From: an uncultured Collinsella sp.
GTDB taxonomy: Bacteria; Actinomycetota; Coriobacteriia; Coriobacteriales; Coriobacteriaceae
Direction: 5' to 3'
DNA: 18,237 bases
Assembly (NCBI GenBank): GCA_900543945.1
Contig: UQTN01000038.1
Location: 1-18,237, forward strand
The notes beneath the pieces are model-generated. The model saw only the letters and a list, made by a program, of their open reading frames with translations, ran no database searches and was not told the DNA's origin. Below, one piece after another: positions 7,090 through 13,171 of this stretch. The position numbers were made by a program, and so were the translations under genes. Within the stretch, counting starts at the first letter, position 1. Every line of letters starts with the position of its first letter.

Positions 7090-7965
7090 ATGGATTGCCC
7101 GGTCACCGCTCGTCCCACCGTTATCGTTATCTCCGACTCGCTCGGTGATACCGCTTGTGAGGTGGTGCTTGCGGCGTCCGGGCAATTTGATGAAGGGGCT
7201 TTTCGTGTTTTGCGTCTGCCTAAGGTGACCTCTGTGGAGCAGGTCAAGTCATTTGTGGGGCCGCGCGTCGATGCGGACCATCGCGATATTGCCGTGTTCC
7301 ACACCATTGTCGATCCGGCGCTTCGCGCCCGCGTGCTCGATTACCTGGGTATGCTGCATATCCGTTCGGTCGACCTGATCGGCCCGACGCTTGCCGTGCT
7401 GTCGTCGCTCATCGGTGTGCCGCCCAAGGGCGTTGCGGGCGTGATTCACAAGACCGATGACCGCTATTTCCATCGTATCGAGGCCATGGAGTATTTCGTT
7501 GAGCACGATGACGGTCGTGGTTGCGACGATCTGTCGGGTGCCGATATCGTGCTGCTGGGTGTGTCGCGTACATCCAAGACGCCGCTGTCGATGTATTTAG
7601 CCTATCAGGGCTACAAGGTCGCCAATGTCCCACTGGCGCATGGCATGGAGCCGCCCAAGTCGATTTATGAGGTCGACCCGATGCGCCTGTTCGGCCTGAT
7701 TTCGACCGTCGATGTGATTTCCGAAATTCGCGATAGCCGCTTGAGCGATGACTACGCCCGTGCCGTTGCCGGCTCCTATGCGGAGCCCGAGAGCGTGCGT
7801 AGTGAGCTTGCGGAAGCCCGCGCGCTCATGAAACGCCTGGGCTGCTTTGTAGTGCGTACCGACGGCAAAGCCATCGAGGAAAGCGCTGCCGAGATCATTG
7901 CTCACCTCGAAGAGATTCAAGAGGCAAGAGCACGCCGTGCCGCCCGCCGCGCTCAACAGCAGTAG
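7090..7965 (+). CDS. ppsR: Pyruvate, phosphate dikinase regulatory protein (DUF299 kinase/phosphorylase)
   Basis: Members of this family switch PEP-forming dikinases off and on. They phosphorylate the dikinase on a threonine next to the catalytic His using ADP, and remove that phosphate using Pi. Seen: the N-terminal VIVISDSLGDTACEV, the central HKTDDRYFHRIEAMEYFVEHDDG segment region typical of DUF299, and the P-loop GVSRTSKT (157-164) followed by PLSMYLAYQGYKVANVPL. The tail ends in an Arg/Ala/Gln-rich stretch beyond the conserved fold. Length is 291 residues against about 270 usual. ATG 7090 has AAAGGAG (7077-7083) six bases upstream. The substrate is most likely PpdK, encoded 349 bp downstream, rather than PEP synthase, since ppdK is the only dikinase in view. 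It lies 34 bp after glyS and is probably cotranscribed with it. Confidence 0.95.
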   Translation: MDCPVTARPTVIVISDSLGDTACEVVLAASGQFDEGAFRVLRLPKVTSVEQVKSFVGPRVDADHRDIAVFHTIVDPALRARVLDYLGMLHIRSVDLIGPTLAVLSSLIGVPPKGVAGVIHKTDDRYFHRIEAMEYFVEHDDGRGCDDLSGADIVLLGVSRTSKTPLSMYLAYQGYKVANVPLAHGMEPPKSIYEVDPMRLFGLISTVDVISEIRDSRLSDDYARAVAGSYAEPESVRSELAEARALMKRLGCFVVRTDGKAIEESAAEIIAHLEEIQEARARRAARRAQQQ

Positions 7966-7975
7966 TCCTTTCTGT

Positions 7976-8055
7976 GATGATTTTTCTGGGACGGGGATTA
8001 AAAAAATCATTAGGTACTCAATGATTTTTTTAATCCCCGTCCCAGAAAAATCATC
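7976..8055. repeat. Nested perfect palindrome, 36-bp arms
   Basis: Arms 7976-8011 and 8020-8055 are exact inverted copies of each other over 36 bp, separated by 8 bases (AGGTACTC). Each arm also contains a smaller inverted pair: ATGATTTTT at one end and AAAAATCAT at the other, flanking a CTGGGACGGGG core. The 9-mer therefore occurs four times in alternating orientation (7977-7985, 8002-8010, 8021-8029, 8046-8054). It starts ten bases after the ppsR stop. There is no coding capacity, and no T-run follows the right arm, so it is not a standard terminator. It looks like a dispersed palindromic element (REP/MITE-like), but only one full copy is in the window. Confidence 0.85.
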
Positions 8056-8143
8056 GGAGTGGCTAAATAGCCTGAATTGATAAAGCGATTTAGCAAATAC
8101 ATCGCATCTGACCTGCATTCTTCTTGTAGTGGTATCTTCATAA

Positions 8144-8191
8144 GGTAACCAACTTTACCTACCGTTTACCGCCTGTTTTAGCACGTTTACC
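8144..8191. promoter_or_regulatory. Phased TTTACC boxes upstream of ppdK
   Basis: TTTACC occurs at 8154-8159, 8165-8170 and 8186-8191, with starts 11 and 21 bp apart, that is one and two DNA turns. The last two are within the longer repeat CGTTTACC. An inverted half, GGTAA, lies at 8144-8148, and a degenerate GTTACC at 8271-8276. The cluster is 40-90 bp before the TATAGT at 8233. It resembles an array of binding sites for a regulator on one face of the helix. The rest of the 8056-8313 stretch shows no gene. Confidence 0.4.
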
Positions 8192-8232
8192 AAACCGCGC
8201 ACCCTCTGCTCAAGCCTGCCCAAAACCCGCCG

Positions 8233-8238
8233 TATAGT
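8233..8238 (+). promoter_or_regulatory. Possible -10 element of ppdK
   Basis: TATAGT lies 76 bases before the ppdK start. No clear -35 hexamer is seen 16-18 bases upstream, which would fit a promoter needing an activator, such as one binding the phased boxes at 8154-8191 (inference). Confidence 0.35.
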
Positions 8239-8281
8239 TCCCTCACGGCCTGCATCCGGCGGGTCGATTCGTTACCACGGT

Positions 8282-8299
8282 CGTGCGCGTAAGCGCATG
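8282..8299 (+). promoter_or_regulatory. GUAA-loop hairpin before the ppdK ribosome binding site
   Basis: C8282-C8288 pairs with G8293-G8299 (seven pairs, one of them G-T) around a GTAA loop, a GNRA tetraloop. The core TGCGC-GTAA-GCGCA (8284-8297) differs by one base from the element before ppsR (7063-7076). The AAGGGG ribosome binding site begins two bases after the stem. Confidence 0.45.
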
Positions 8300-8313
8300 G
8301 AAGGGGAAGTATC

Positions 8314-11064
8314 GTGAGCGATTGCAAGAGGGTTTACCGTTTTGGAACCGACGCCCAGGGCACCTGTGTCACCAAGGGCGACAAGTCCATGAACTTCGTG
8401 CTTGGTGGCAAGGGCGCTAACCTTGCCGAGATGAGCCGTATCGGCCTGCCGGTTCCCGGTGGCTTTACCATTACCTGCCAGACTTGCGTTGAGTACTCCG
8501 GCGCCGGCAACGTGTGGCCGGAGGGCGCGCTCGACGAGATCGTTGCCGCCGAGGTCGACCTCGAGGCCCGCTGCGGCAAGAAGCTCGGCGATGCCTCTGA
8601 TCCGCTGCTCGTGTCGGTCCGCTCGGGCGCTCCGTTCTCCATGCCCGGCATGATGGACACGGTTCTCAACCTGGGCCTCAACGACGATTCCGTCCAGGGC
8701 CTTATCGCCCAGACGCAAAACCCGCGCTTTGCCTGGGATAGCTACCGCCGCTTTATCCAGATGTTCTCCAACGTCGTCATGGGTGTCGATGCCGACTTGT
8801 TCGAGAATGCCCTGACCCAGGCCCGCCTGGTCGCCGGCGTTCGCGTCGATTCCGAGCTTTCGGCCGAGGACCTGCAGGAACTCGTCGAGACCTTCAAGGG
8901 CATCTTCTCCGAGAACGTCGAGGCTGCCCTGTATCCCGAGCTCGAGGTCGCTGACGGCAAGCCCGTCTTCCCGCACGACCCGGAGCTTCAGCTGCGCCTT
9001 GCCATCCAGGCCGTCTTTGGCAGCTGGATGAACGAGCGCGCCTGCATCTACCGCAAGCAGCATGGCATTTCCGATGAGCTCGGCACCGCCGTCAACGTCC
9101 AGGCTATGGCCTTTGGCAATAAGGGCGAGACCTCGGCGACCGGCGTCGCCTTTACGCGCAACCCGGCCGACGGAACCAAGGAGTTCTACGGTGACTTTCT
9201 GGTCAACGCCCAGGGCGAGGACGTCGTCGCCGGCATCCGCAACACCGAGCCCATCGCCGACCTCAAGACCACCCCAGGCCTCGAGTCCGCAGGTGAGGAG
9301 CTTGAGCGTGTCTTCCTGACGCTTGAGGACCACTATCGCGATATGTGCGATATCGAGTTCACCATCGAGCAGGGTAAGCTCTGGATGCTCCAGACCCGCG
9401 TGGGCAAGCGCACCGCCACCGCCGCCCTGCGCATCGCCATCGAGATGGTCGAGGAGGGCCTCATCACCCGCGAGGAGGCCGTGAGCCGCATCGACCCTGC
9501 ACAGCTCGACCAGCTCCTGCACCCGCAGTTCGACGCCTCCAAGAAGTACGAGGCGCTCGCTACCGGTCTTAACGCCAGCCCCGGTGCCGCCGTGGGCGAG
9601 GTCGTGTTCTCGAGTGATGACGCCGTCGCGCGCGCCAACGAGGGCCACAAGGTCATTCTGGTTCGCTGGGAGACCAACCCCGACGACCTGAAGGGCATGG
9701 TCGCTGCCGAGGGTATCTTGACGAGCCATGGTGGCAAGACGAGCCACGCCGCCGTTATCGCCCGCGGCATGGGTACGCCCTGCGTCTGCGGTGTCGAAAG
9801 CTTCCATATCGACGCCGCCGAGAAGGTCGTGCACATCGAGGGCAGTGACCGCCTGCTGCATGAGGGCGACATCATCTCCATCGACGGCACCCAGGGCATC
9901 GTCGTCGACGGCGCGGTCGACTTGGTCTCTGCAGAGCTCACCGGCGACTTGGACACCATCCTGTCCTGGGCCGACGAGATCCGTCTGGACGAGACCAGCG
10001 GCCACGCCAACCACGTGCGCGTCAACGCCGACAACCCCGAGGATGCTGCACTCGCGCTCGAGTTTGGCGCCGAAGCCATCGGCCTGTGCCGCACCGAGCA
10101 TATGTTCCTGGGCGACCGCAAGAACATCATCCAGAGCTTTATCCTGTCCGATGACGAGGCCGTAAAGCAGCAGGCCCTGGCCGACCTGCTCAAGGTCCAG
10201 ACCGAGGACTTCCTGGCGATGTTCAAGACCATGTCCGGTCGCGATGTGGTCGTTCGCCTGCTCGATCCGCCACTTCATGAGTTCCTGGATGATCCTCGCG
10301 AGCTCGAGGTCGCCATCACCAAGAAGGAAGCCGCTGGCGCCAGCGAGGAAGAGCTTGCCGCCCTGCGCACCCGCCTGCGTCGCATTGACAGCATGGTCGA
10401 GTCCAACCCCATGCTGGGCCTGCGTGGTGTGCGCCTGTCCGTCGTCTTTAGCGATCTGCCGCTCATGCAGGTTCGCGCCGTCGCCACGGCTGCTGCCCGC
10501 CTTATCAAGGAGGGTGTCGACCCGCGCCCCGAGATCATGGTTCCGCTCGTTTCCATCACGGCCGAGCATGTCCAGACCCGCGAGGTTATCGAGCGCGTGA
10601 TCGCCGAGGTTTCCGCCGAGGAAGGCGTCGAGCTCAATATTCCCGTGGGCACGATGCTCGAGCTGCCGCGTGCCTGCATGGTCGCTGACGAGATCGCCCA
10701 TCATGCCGACTTCTTCTGCTTTGGCACCAACGACCTCACCCAGACGACCTTTGGCTTCTCGCGCGATGACGCCGAGGCCAAGTTCATCCCGCTGTACCTG
10801 CACAAGAAGATCCTGAAGGACAACCCCTTCGAGACCATCGACACGGCGGTGCTGGAGCTCGTGCGCTTGGCCGTCGAGAAGGGCCGCGCCACCAATCCCG
10901 ATATGCACTTTGGCGTGTGCGGCGAGCACGGCGGCGACCCCAAGTCCATCAAGGGCCTGTTTAACGTGGCCGACGTGGACTACGTGTCCTGCTCGCCCTA
11001 TCGCGTACCCCTCGCGCGCCTGGCTGCCGCCCAGGCCAAGCTCGAGGCCAAGCGTTCCGCCTAA
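8314..11064 (+). CDS. ppdK: Pyruvate, phosphate dikinase
   Basis: PPDK interconverts pyruvate + ATP + Pi and PEP + AMP + PPi. In anaerobes it can serve glycolysis or PEP synthesis. Seen: the N-terminal nucleotide-binding domain (FVLGGKGANLAEMSRIGLPV, then SVRSGAPFSMPGMMDTVLNL) and the swivelling phosphohistidine domain LTSHGGKTSHAAVIARGMG with His478. Thr476, two residues before it, is the position modified by the regulatory protein. The C-terminal PEP/pyruvate barrel has GLCRTEHMF, NPMLGLRGVRL, FGTNDLTQ and FGVCGEHGG with Cys869. Length is 916 residues against about 875 for well-studied enzymes, the extra being spread over the chain. GTG 8314 has AAGGGG seven bases upstream. It is a single-gene unit between the palindrome region and a hairpin terminator. 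Confidence 0.98.
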   Translation: MSDCKRVYRFGTDAQGTCVTKGDKSMNFVLGGKGANLAEMSRIGLPVPGGFTITCQTCVEYSGAGNVWPEGALDEIVAAEVDLEARCGKKLGDASDPLLVSVRSGAPFSMPGMMDTVLNLGLNDDSVQGLIAQTQNPRFAWDSYRRFIQMFSNVVMGVDADLFENALTQARLVAGVRVDSELSAEDLQELVETFKGIFSENVEAALYPELEVADGKPVFPHDPELQLRLAIQAVFGSWMNERACIYRKQHGISDELGTAVNVQAMAFGNKGETSATGVAFTRNPADGTKEFYGDFLVNAQGEDVVAGIRNTEPIADLKTTPGLESAGEELERVFLTLEDHYRDMCDIEFTIEQGKLWMLQTRVGKRTATAALRIAIEMVEEGLITREEAVSRIDPAQLDQLLHPQFDASKKYEALATGLNASPGAAVGEVVFSSDDAVARANEGHKVILVRWETNPDDLKGMVAAEGILTSHGGKTSHAAVIARGMGTPCVCGVESFHIDAAEKVVHIEGSDRLLHEGDIISIDGTQGIVVDGAVDLVSAELTGDLDTILSWADEIRLDETSGHANHVRVNADNPEDAALALEFGAEAIGLCRTEHMFLGDRKNIIQSFILSDDEAVKQQALADLLKVQTEDFLAMFKTMSGRDVVVRLLDPPLHEFLDDPRELEVAITKKEAAGASEEELAALRTRLRRIDSMVESNPMLGLRGVRLSVVFSDLPLMQVRAVATAAARLIKEGVDPRPEIMVPLVSITAEHVQTREVIERVIAEVSAEEGVELNIPVGTMLELPRACMVADEIAHHADFFCFGTNDLTQTTFGFSRDDAEAKFIPLYLHKKILKDNPFETIDTAVLELVRLAVEKGRATNPDMHFGVCGEHGGDPKSIKGLFNVADVDYVSCSPYRVPLARLAAAQAKLEAKRSA

Positions 11065-11102
11065 CGTTTTGGGTTTAGACGCCTAGCGTAGCCCCCTTCA
11101 TG

Positions 11103-11129
11103 CCGCCCGTCTCATAGTGAGACGGGCGG
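11103..11129 (+). terminator. Hairpin terminator after ppdK
   Basis: A perfect 12-bp GC-rich stem, CCGCCCGTCTCA (11103-11114) with TGAGACGGGCGG (11118-11129), has a 3-base TAG loop and starts 39 bp after the ppdK stop. The following TTAT is a poor T-tract. Further T-runs appear about 15-25 bases on. Confidence 0.65.
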
Positions 11130-11175
11130 TTATCATGTGCGGGTTTTGTCTTTTTGTCTGCGTAAAAAAATGTTC

Positions 11176-11203
11176 TTGCAGCAGAAACCCGCGCGTGTAT
11201 ACT
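11176..11203 (+). promoter_or_regulatory. Predicted rplS promoter
   Basis: TTGCAG (11176-11181), a 16-bp spacer and TATACT (11198-11203) lie before rplS. Transcription would start near 11210, leaving a leader of about 60 nt. Confidence 0.5.
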
Positions 11204-11224
11204 CGAATACGTTTGTTCAACTAC

Positions 11225-11248
11225 GTGCCGGCCAAGGTGGTACGGCAC
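11225..11248 (+). promoter_or_regulatory. Hairpin in the rplS leader
   Basis: GTGCCG (11225-11230) and CGGCAC (11243-11248) form a perfect 6-bp stem with a 12-base loop, 12 bases before the AAGGA ribosome binding site. It could be a ribosomal protein binding site for autoregulation, as known for L19 leaders in other bacteria, but I cannot match it to a known leader family. Confidence 0.35.
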
Positions 11249-11272
11249 CTCTAGAAGAGTAAGGAATTGCAC

Positions 11273-11614
11273 ATGGATTACATCCGCGCAATCGAGCGTC
11301 AGCAGATCCGCGAGGACATTCCTCAGGTTCGCGTCGCCGACAACGTCAAGGTTCACTACCGCATTAAGGAAGGCGACCGCGAGCGCATCCAGGTCTTCCA
11401 GGGCGACGTCATCCGCATGGCCGGCGCCGGTGCCCGCGAGACCTTCACCGTCCGCAAGATGTCCTTCGGTGTCGGTGTTGAGCGTACCTTCCCGCTTCAC
11501 AGCCCCAAGATCGCCAAGCTCGAGGTCGTTCGTCATGGTCGCGTCCGTCGCGCCAAGCTGTACTACCTCCGCGACAAGGTGGGCAAGGCTGCTCGCATCC
11601 CCGAGAAGCGCTAA
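11273..11614 (+). CDS. rplS: 50S ribosomal protein L19
   Basis: L19 lies at the 30S-50S interface of the large subunit. Seen: the typical start MDYIRAIERQQIREDIPQVRVADNV (first part of the chain), the GDRERIQVFQGDVI strand, TFTVRKMSFGVGVERTFPLHSP and the C-terminal RRAKLYYLRDKVGKAARI. Length is 113 residues, normal. ATG 11273 has AAGGA seven bases upstream; a TTG six bases earlier lies against that site and is rejected. It is a monocistronic unit with its own promoter, leader hairpin and terminator. In most bacteria rplS directly follows trmD; here lepB and the glyQ-glyS-ppsR-ppdK block separate them. Confidence 0.98.
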   Translation: MDYIRAIERQQIREDIPQVRVADNVKVHYRIKEGDRERIQVFQGDVIRMAGAGARETFTVRKMSFGVGVERTFPLHSPKIAKLEVVRHGRVRRAKLYYLRDKVGKAARIPEKR

Positions 11615-11648
11615 GAAGATCGCAGCGTCTGTCCACTCGTTTGGACAC

Positions 11649-11678
11649 AAGGGTCACCTTCGGGTGGCCCTTCTTTTT
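11649..11678 (+). terminator. Rho-independent terminator after rplS
   Basis: AAGGGTCACC (11649-11658) and GGTGGCCCTT (11663-11672) form a 10-bp stem with one G-T pair, closed by a TTCG tetraloop and followed by CTTTTT. This is a classical intrinsic terminator. Confidence 0.9.
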
Positions 11679-11707
11679 ATCTGATTTGCATGCAAGGAGG
11701 GCCTGGT

Positions 11708-12496
11708 ATGGCCAACATGACGAGCTCGGTTTCGGCATCGCAGGTTGCCGGTGAGTTGGCGAGCGCTACGTTTGAGGAGATTCCTGCCCTCGTGGAGCAT
11801 TATCGCGAGGATCCGCGCCAGCAGGTGATCAAGGCTTGCGAGCGTGCCCTTAAACGCCATGCCAAAGAGCTTGCCGAGCGCGAGCGCGTCAACGGCATGT
11901 ATCAGCTTATGCATGAGCTCGGCGGTGATGGTGTGGTCGTGGGCGTCGACGAGGTGGGCCGTGGCTCGGTAGCGGGTCCCTTGACCGTGTGTGCCGTGTG
12001 TCTTCCGATGGAGCCGCGCATCTGGGGCATCAACGATTCCAAAAAGCTCACGCCCGCGCGCCGCGAGCTGCTCTCGGTGAAGATAGCCGAGGTGGCGACT
12101 GCCATCGGCTTTTGCCATATCGCTCCTGCGGATATCGATGAGATGGGCATGGCCCGTGCTATCCGTACTGCCGTTGCGGGCGCCGTGGCCGATACGGGAC
12201 TTGAACCCGACTGCGTCCTCATGGATGGCAACCCCTTGGGCGCCGTTCCTAACGAGCGCGATGTGGTGAAGGGTGATGCCAAAATCGCCTGCATCGCCGC
12301 GGCGTCCATCATGGCCAAGGTCACGCGTGACGAGATGATGGTCGAGTACGACGCCGAGTATCCCGAGTACCATCTGGCCGAGTCGAAGGGCTATGCAAGC
12401 CCCGAGCATATCGAGGCCATTCGCAAACATGGACTTTGTCCACTGCACCGCGTGAGCTTTTGCGGAAACTTTCTGCAGACTGAGCGCCTTTTCTAG
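11708..12496 (+). CDS. rnhB: Ribonuclease HII
   Basis: RNase HII cleaves RNA in RNA-DNA hybrids and nicks at single ribonucleotides in DNA. Seen: VVGVDEVGRGSVAGPL with catalytic Asp81 and Glu82, NDSKKLT, LMDGNPLG with Asp173, Asp190 in KGDAKIACIAAASIMAKVTRD, and the C-terminal HRVSFCGNF. All four acidic residues are present. Length is 262 residues, including an N-terminal extension of about 75 residues before the catalytic domain, rich in charged helix, as in the longer RNases HII of Gram-positive bacteria. Start choice: ATG 11708 has AAGGAGGG (11694-11701) six bases upstream; the earlier ATG at 11690 lies in front of that site. It is flanked by terminators on both sides, so it may be its own unit or read from upstream. 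Confidence 0.96.
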   Translation: MANMTSSVSASQVAGELASATFEEIPALVEHYREDPRQQVIKACERALKRHAKELAERERVNGMYQLMHELGGDGVVVGVDEVGRGSVAGPLTVCAVCLPMEPRIWGINDSKKLTPARRELLSVKIAEVATAIGFCHIAPADIDEMGMARAIRTAVAGAVADTGLEPDCVLMDGNPLGAVPNERDVVKGDAKIACIAAASIMAKVTRDEMMVEYDAEYPEYHLAESKGYASPEHIEAIRKHGLCPLHRVSFCGNFLQTERLF

Positions 12497-12523
12497 GTCA
12501 ATTGTGGAGACAGGGACCTCAGG

Positions 12524-12536
12524 GGTTTTATAAACC
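12524..12536. repeat. Short AT-rich hairpin after rnhB
   Basis: GGTTT-TAT-AAACC forms a 5-bp stem directly after GGAGACAGGGACCTCAGGGG. The block lies between the rnhB stop and its terminator. Its layout, a G-rich core next to an AT-rich inverted repeat, loosely recalls the core of the palindrome at 7976-8055, but sequence identity is too low to call them copies. Confidence 0.25.
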
Positions 12537-12545
12537 TGCTGGTAG

Positions 12546-12587
12546 CGGGCCGTATGCAACACCATTGCTGCGTACGGCCCGTTTTTT
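12546..12587 (+). terminator. Rho-independent terminator after rnhB
   Basis: CGGGCCGTATGCA (12546-12558) pairs with TGCGTACGGCCCG (12569-12581), thirteen pairs with one T-G. The loop has 10 bases, and six T residues (12582-12587) overlap the end. It is a strong intrinsic terminator. Confidence 0.92.
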
Positions 12588-12685
12588 GACGGCATTTGGT
12601 CAGCTTTTGGTTTGCTTCCGGTACTTACCCGCATGAAAGGTGCCCTCATCATCGGGGCAATGCAGCGTGCGGGAAAGGAGACCCC

Positions 12686-13171
12686 ATGAGTGCCGCAAGC
12701 AAAAAGAGCAAGACGCAGCAGCTCAAGGAGCGTTGGGAAAACGGCGAGCTCGACTGCGGGGCGATGACGCCCGAGTTTATCAAGGGGCTCAGTCCCCGCG
12801 AGCTGGGCATGCTGGGCGAGCTGATCACCATCGACTACTTTAACGAGCGCGGTTACACCTTGCTGGAGCAGGGTTATCGTTGCACCGAGGGCGAGGCCGA
12901 TCTGGTGCTGCTCGATGAGCTCGACGATGTCGTGGTGATGGCCGAGGTCAAGACCAGACGCGTCGCACTGGATTGCAGCACGCGGGTCTTTCCCGAGGAG
13001 GCCGTGGACGCCCAAAAGCAACGCCGCTACCGCCGCATCGCAAGTTGCTATCTCATGGATCATTATCCGCTCAAGGCGATTCGCTTCGATGCCGTGGGTG
13101 TCACCATTCGCGGCGGGCATATCGCTGAGATCGAGCATCAGTACAACGCGTTCGATTGGCAGGTGTCGTGA
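12686..13171 (+). CDS. yraN: YraN family (UPF0102) endonuclease-like protein
   Basis: This is a conserved protein with a Holliday-junction-resolvase-like nuclease fold whose cellular role is not settled. Seen: LGMLGELITIDYFNERGYTL, then GEADLVLL (Asp72) and VMAEVKTRR (Glu87, Lys89), the D...ExK nuclease motif. FDAVGV lies near the C-terminus. Length is 161 residues against about 120 usual, the extra being an N-terminal basic/charged region (residues 1-38). ATG 12686 has AAAGGAG five bases upstream. Its stop TGA overlaps the comM start by one base (TGATG), so translation is coupled. yraN-comM-dprA is a conserved actinobacterial trio linked to DNA processing. Confidence 0.93.
   Translation: MSAASKKSKTQQLKERWENGELDCGAMTPEFIKGLSPRELGMLGELITIDYFNERGYTLLEQGYRCTEGEADLVLLDELDDVVVMAEVKTRRVALDCSTRVFPEEAVDAQKQRRYRRIASCYLMDHYPLKAIRFDAVGVTIRGGHIAEIEHQYNAFDWQVS

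Noticed and set aside
7976..8055. The large palindrome as the intrinsic terminator of ppsR
   Set aside because: The right arm is followed by GGAGTGGC, not T residues; the T-runs are inside the arms. It is kept as a repeat element instead.
8272..10929. 885-codon open frame on the minus strand opposite ppdK
   Set aside because: It mirrors the strongly biased third-position G/C of ppdK, has no family motif or ribosome binding site, and its translation is repetitive in Leu/Gly/Asp/His as expected of antisense shadows. The same holds for long minus-strand frames at 5496-7307, 4053-5432 and 11654-13138.
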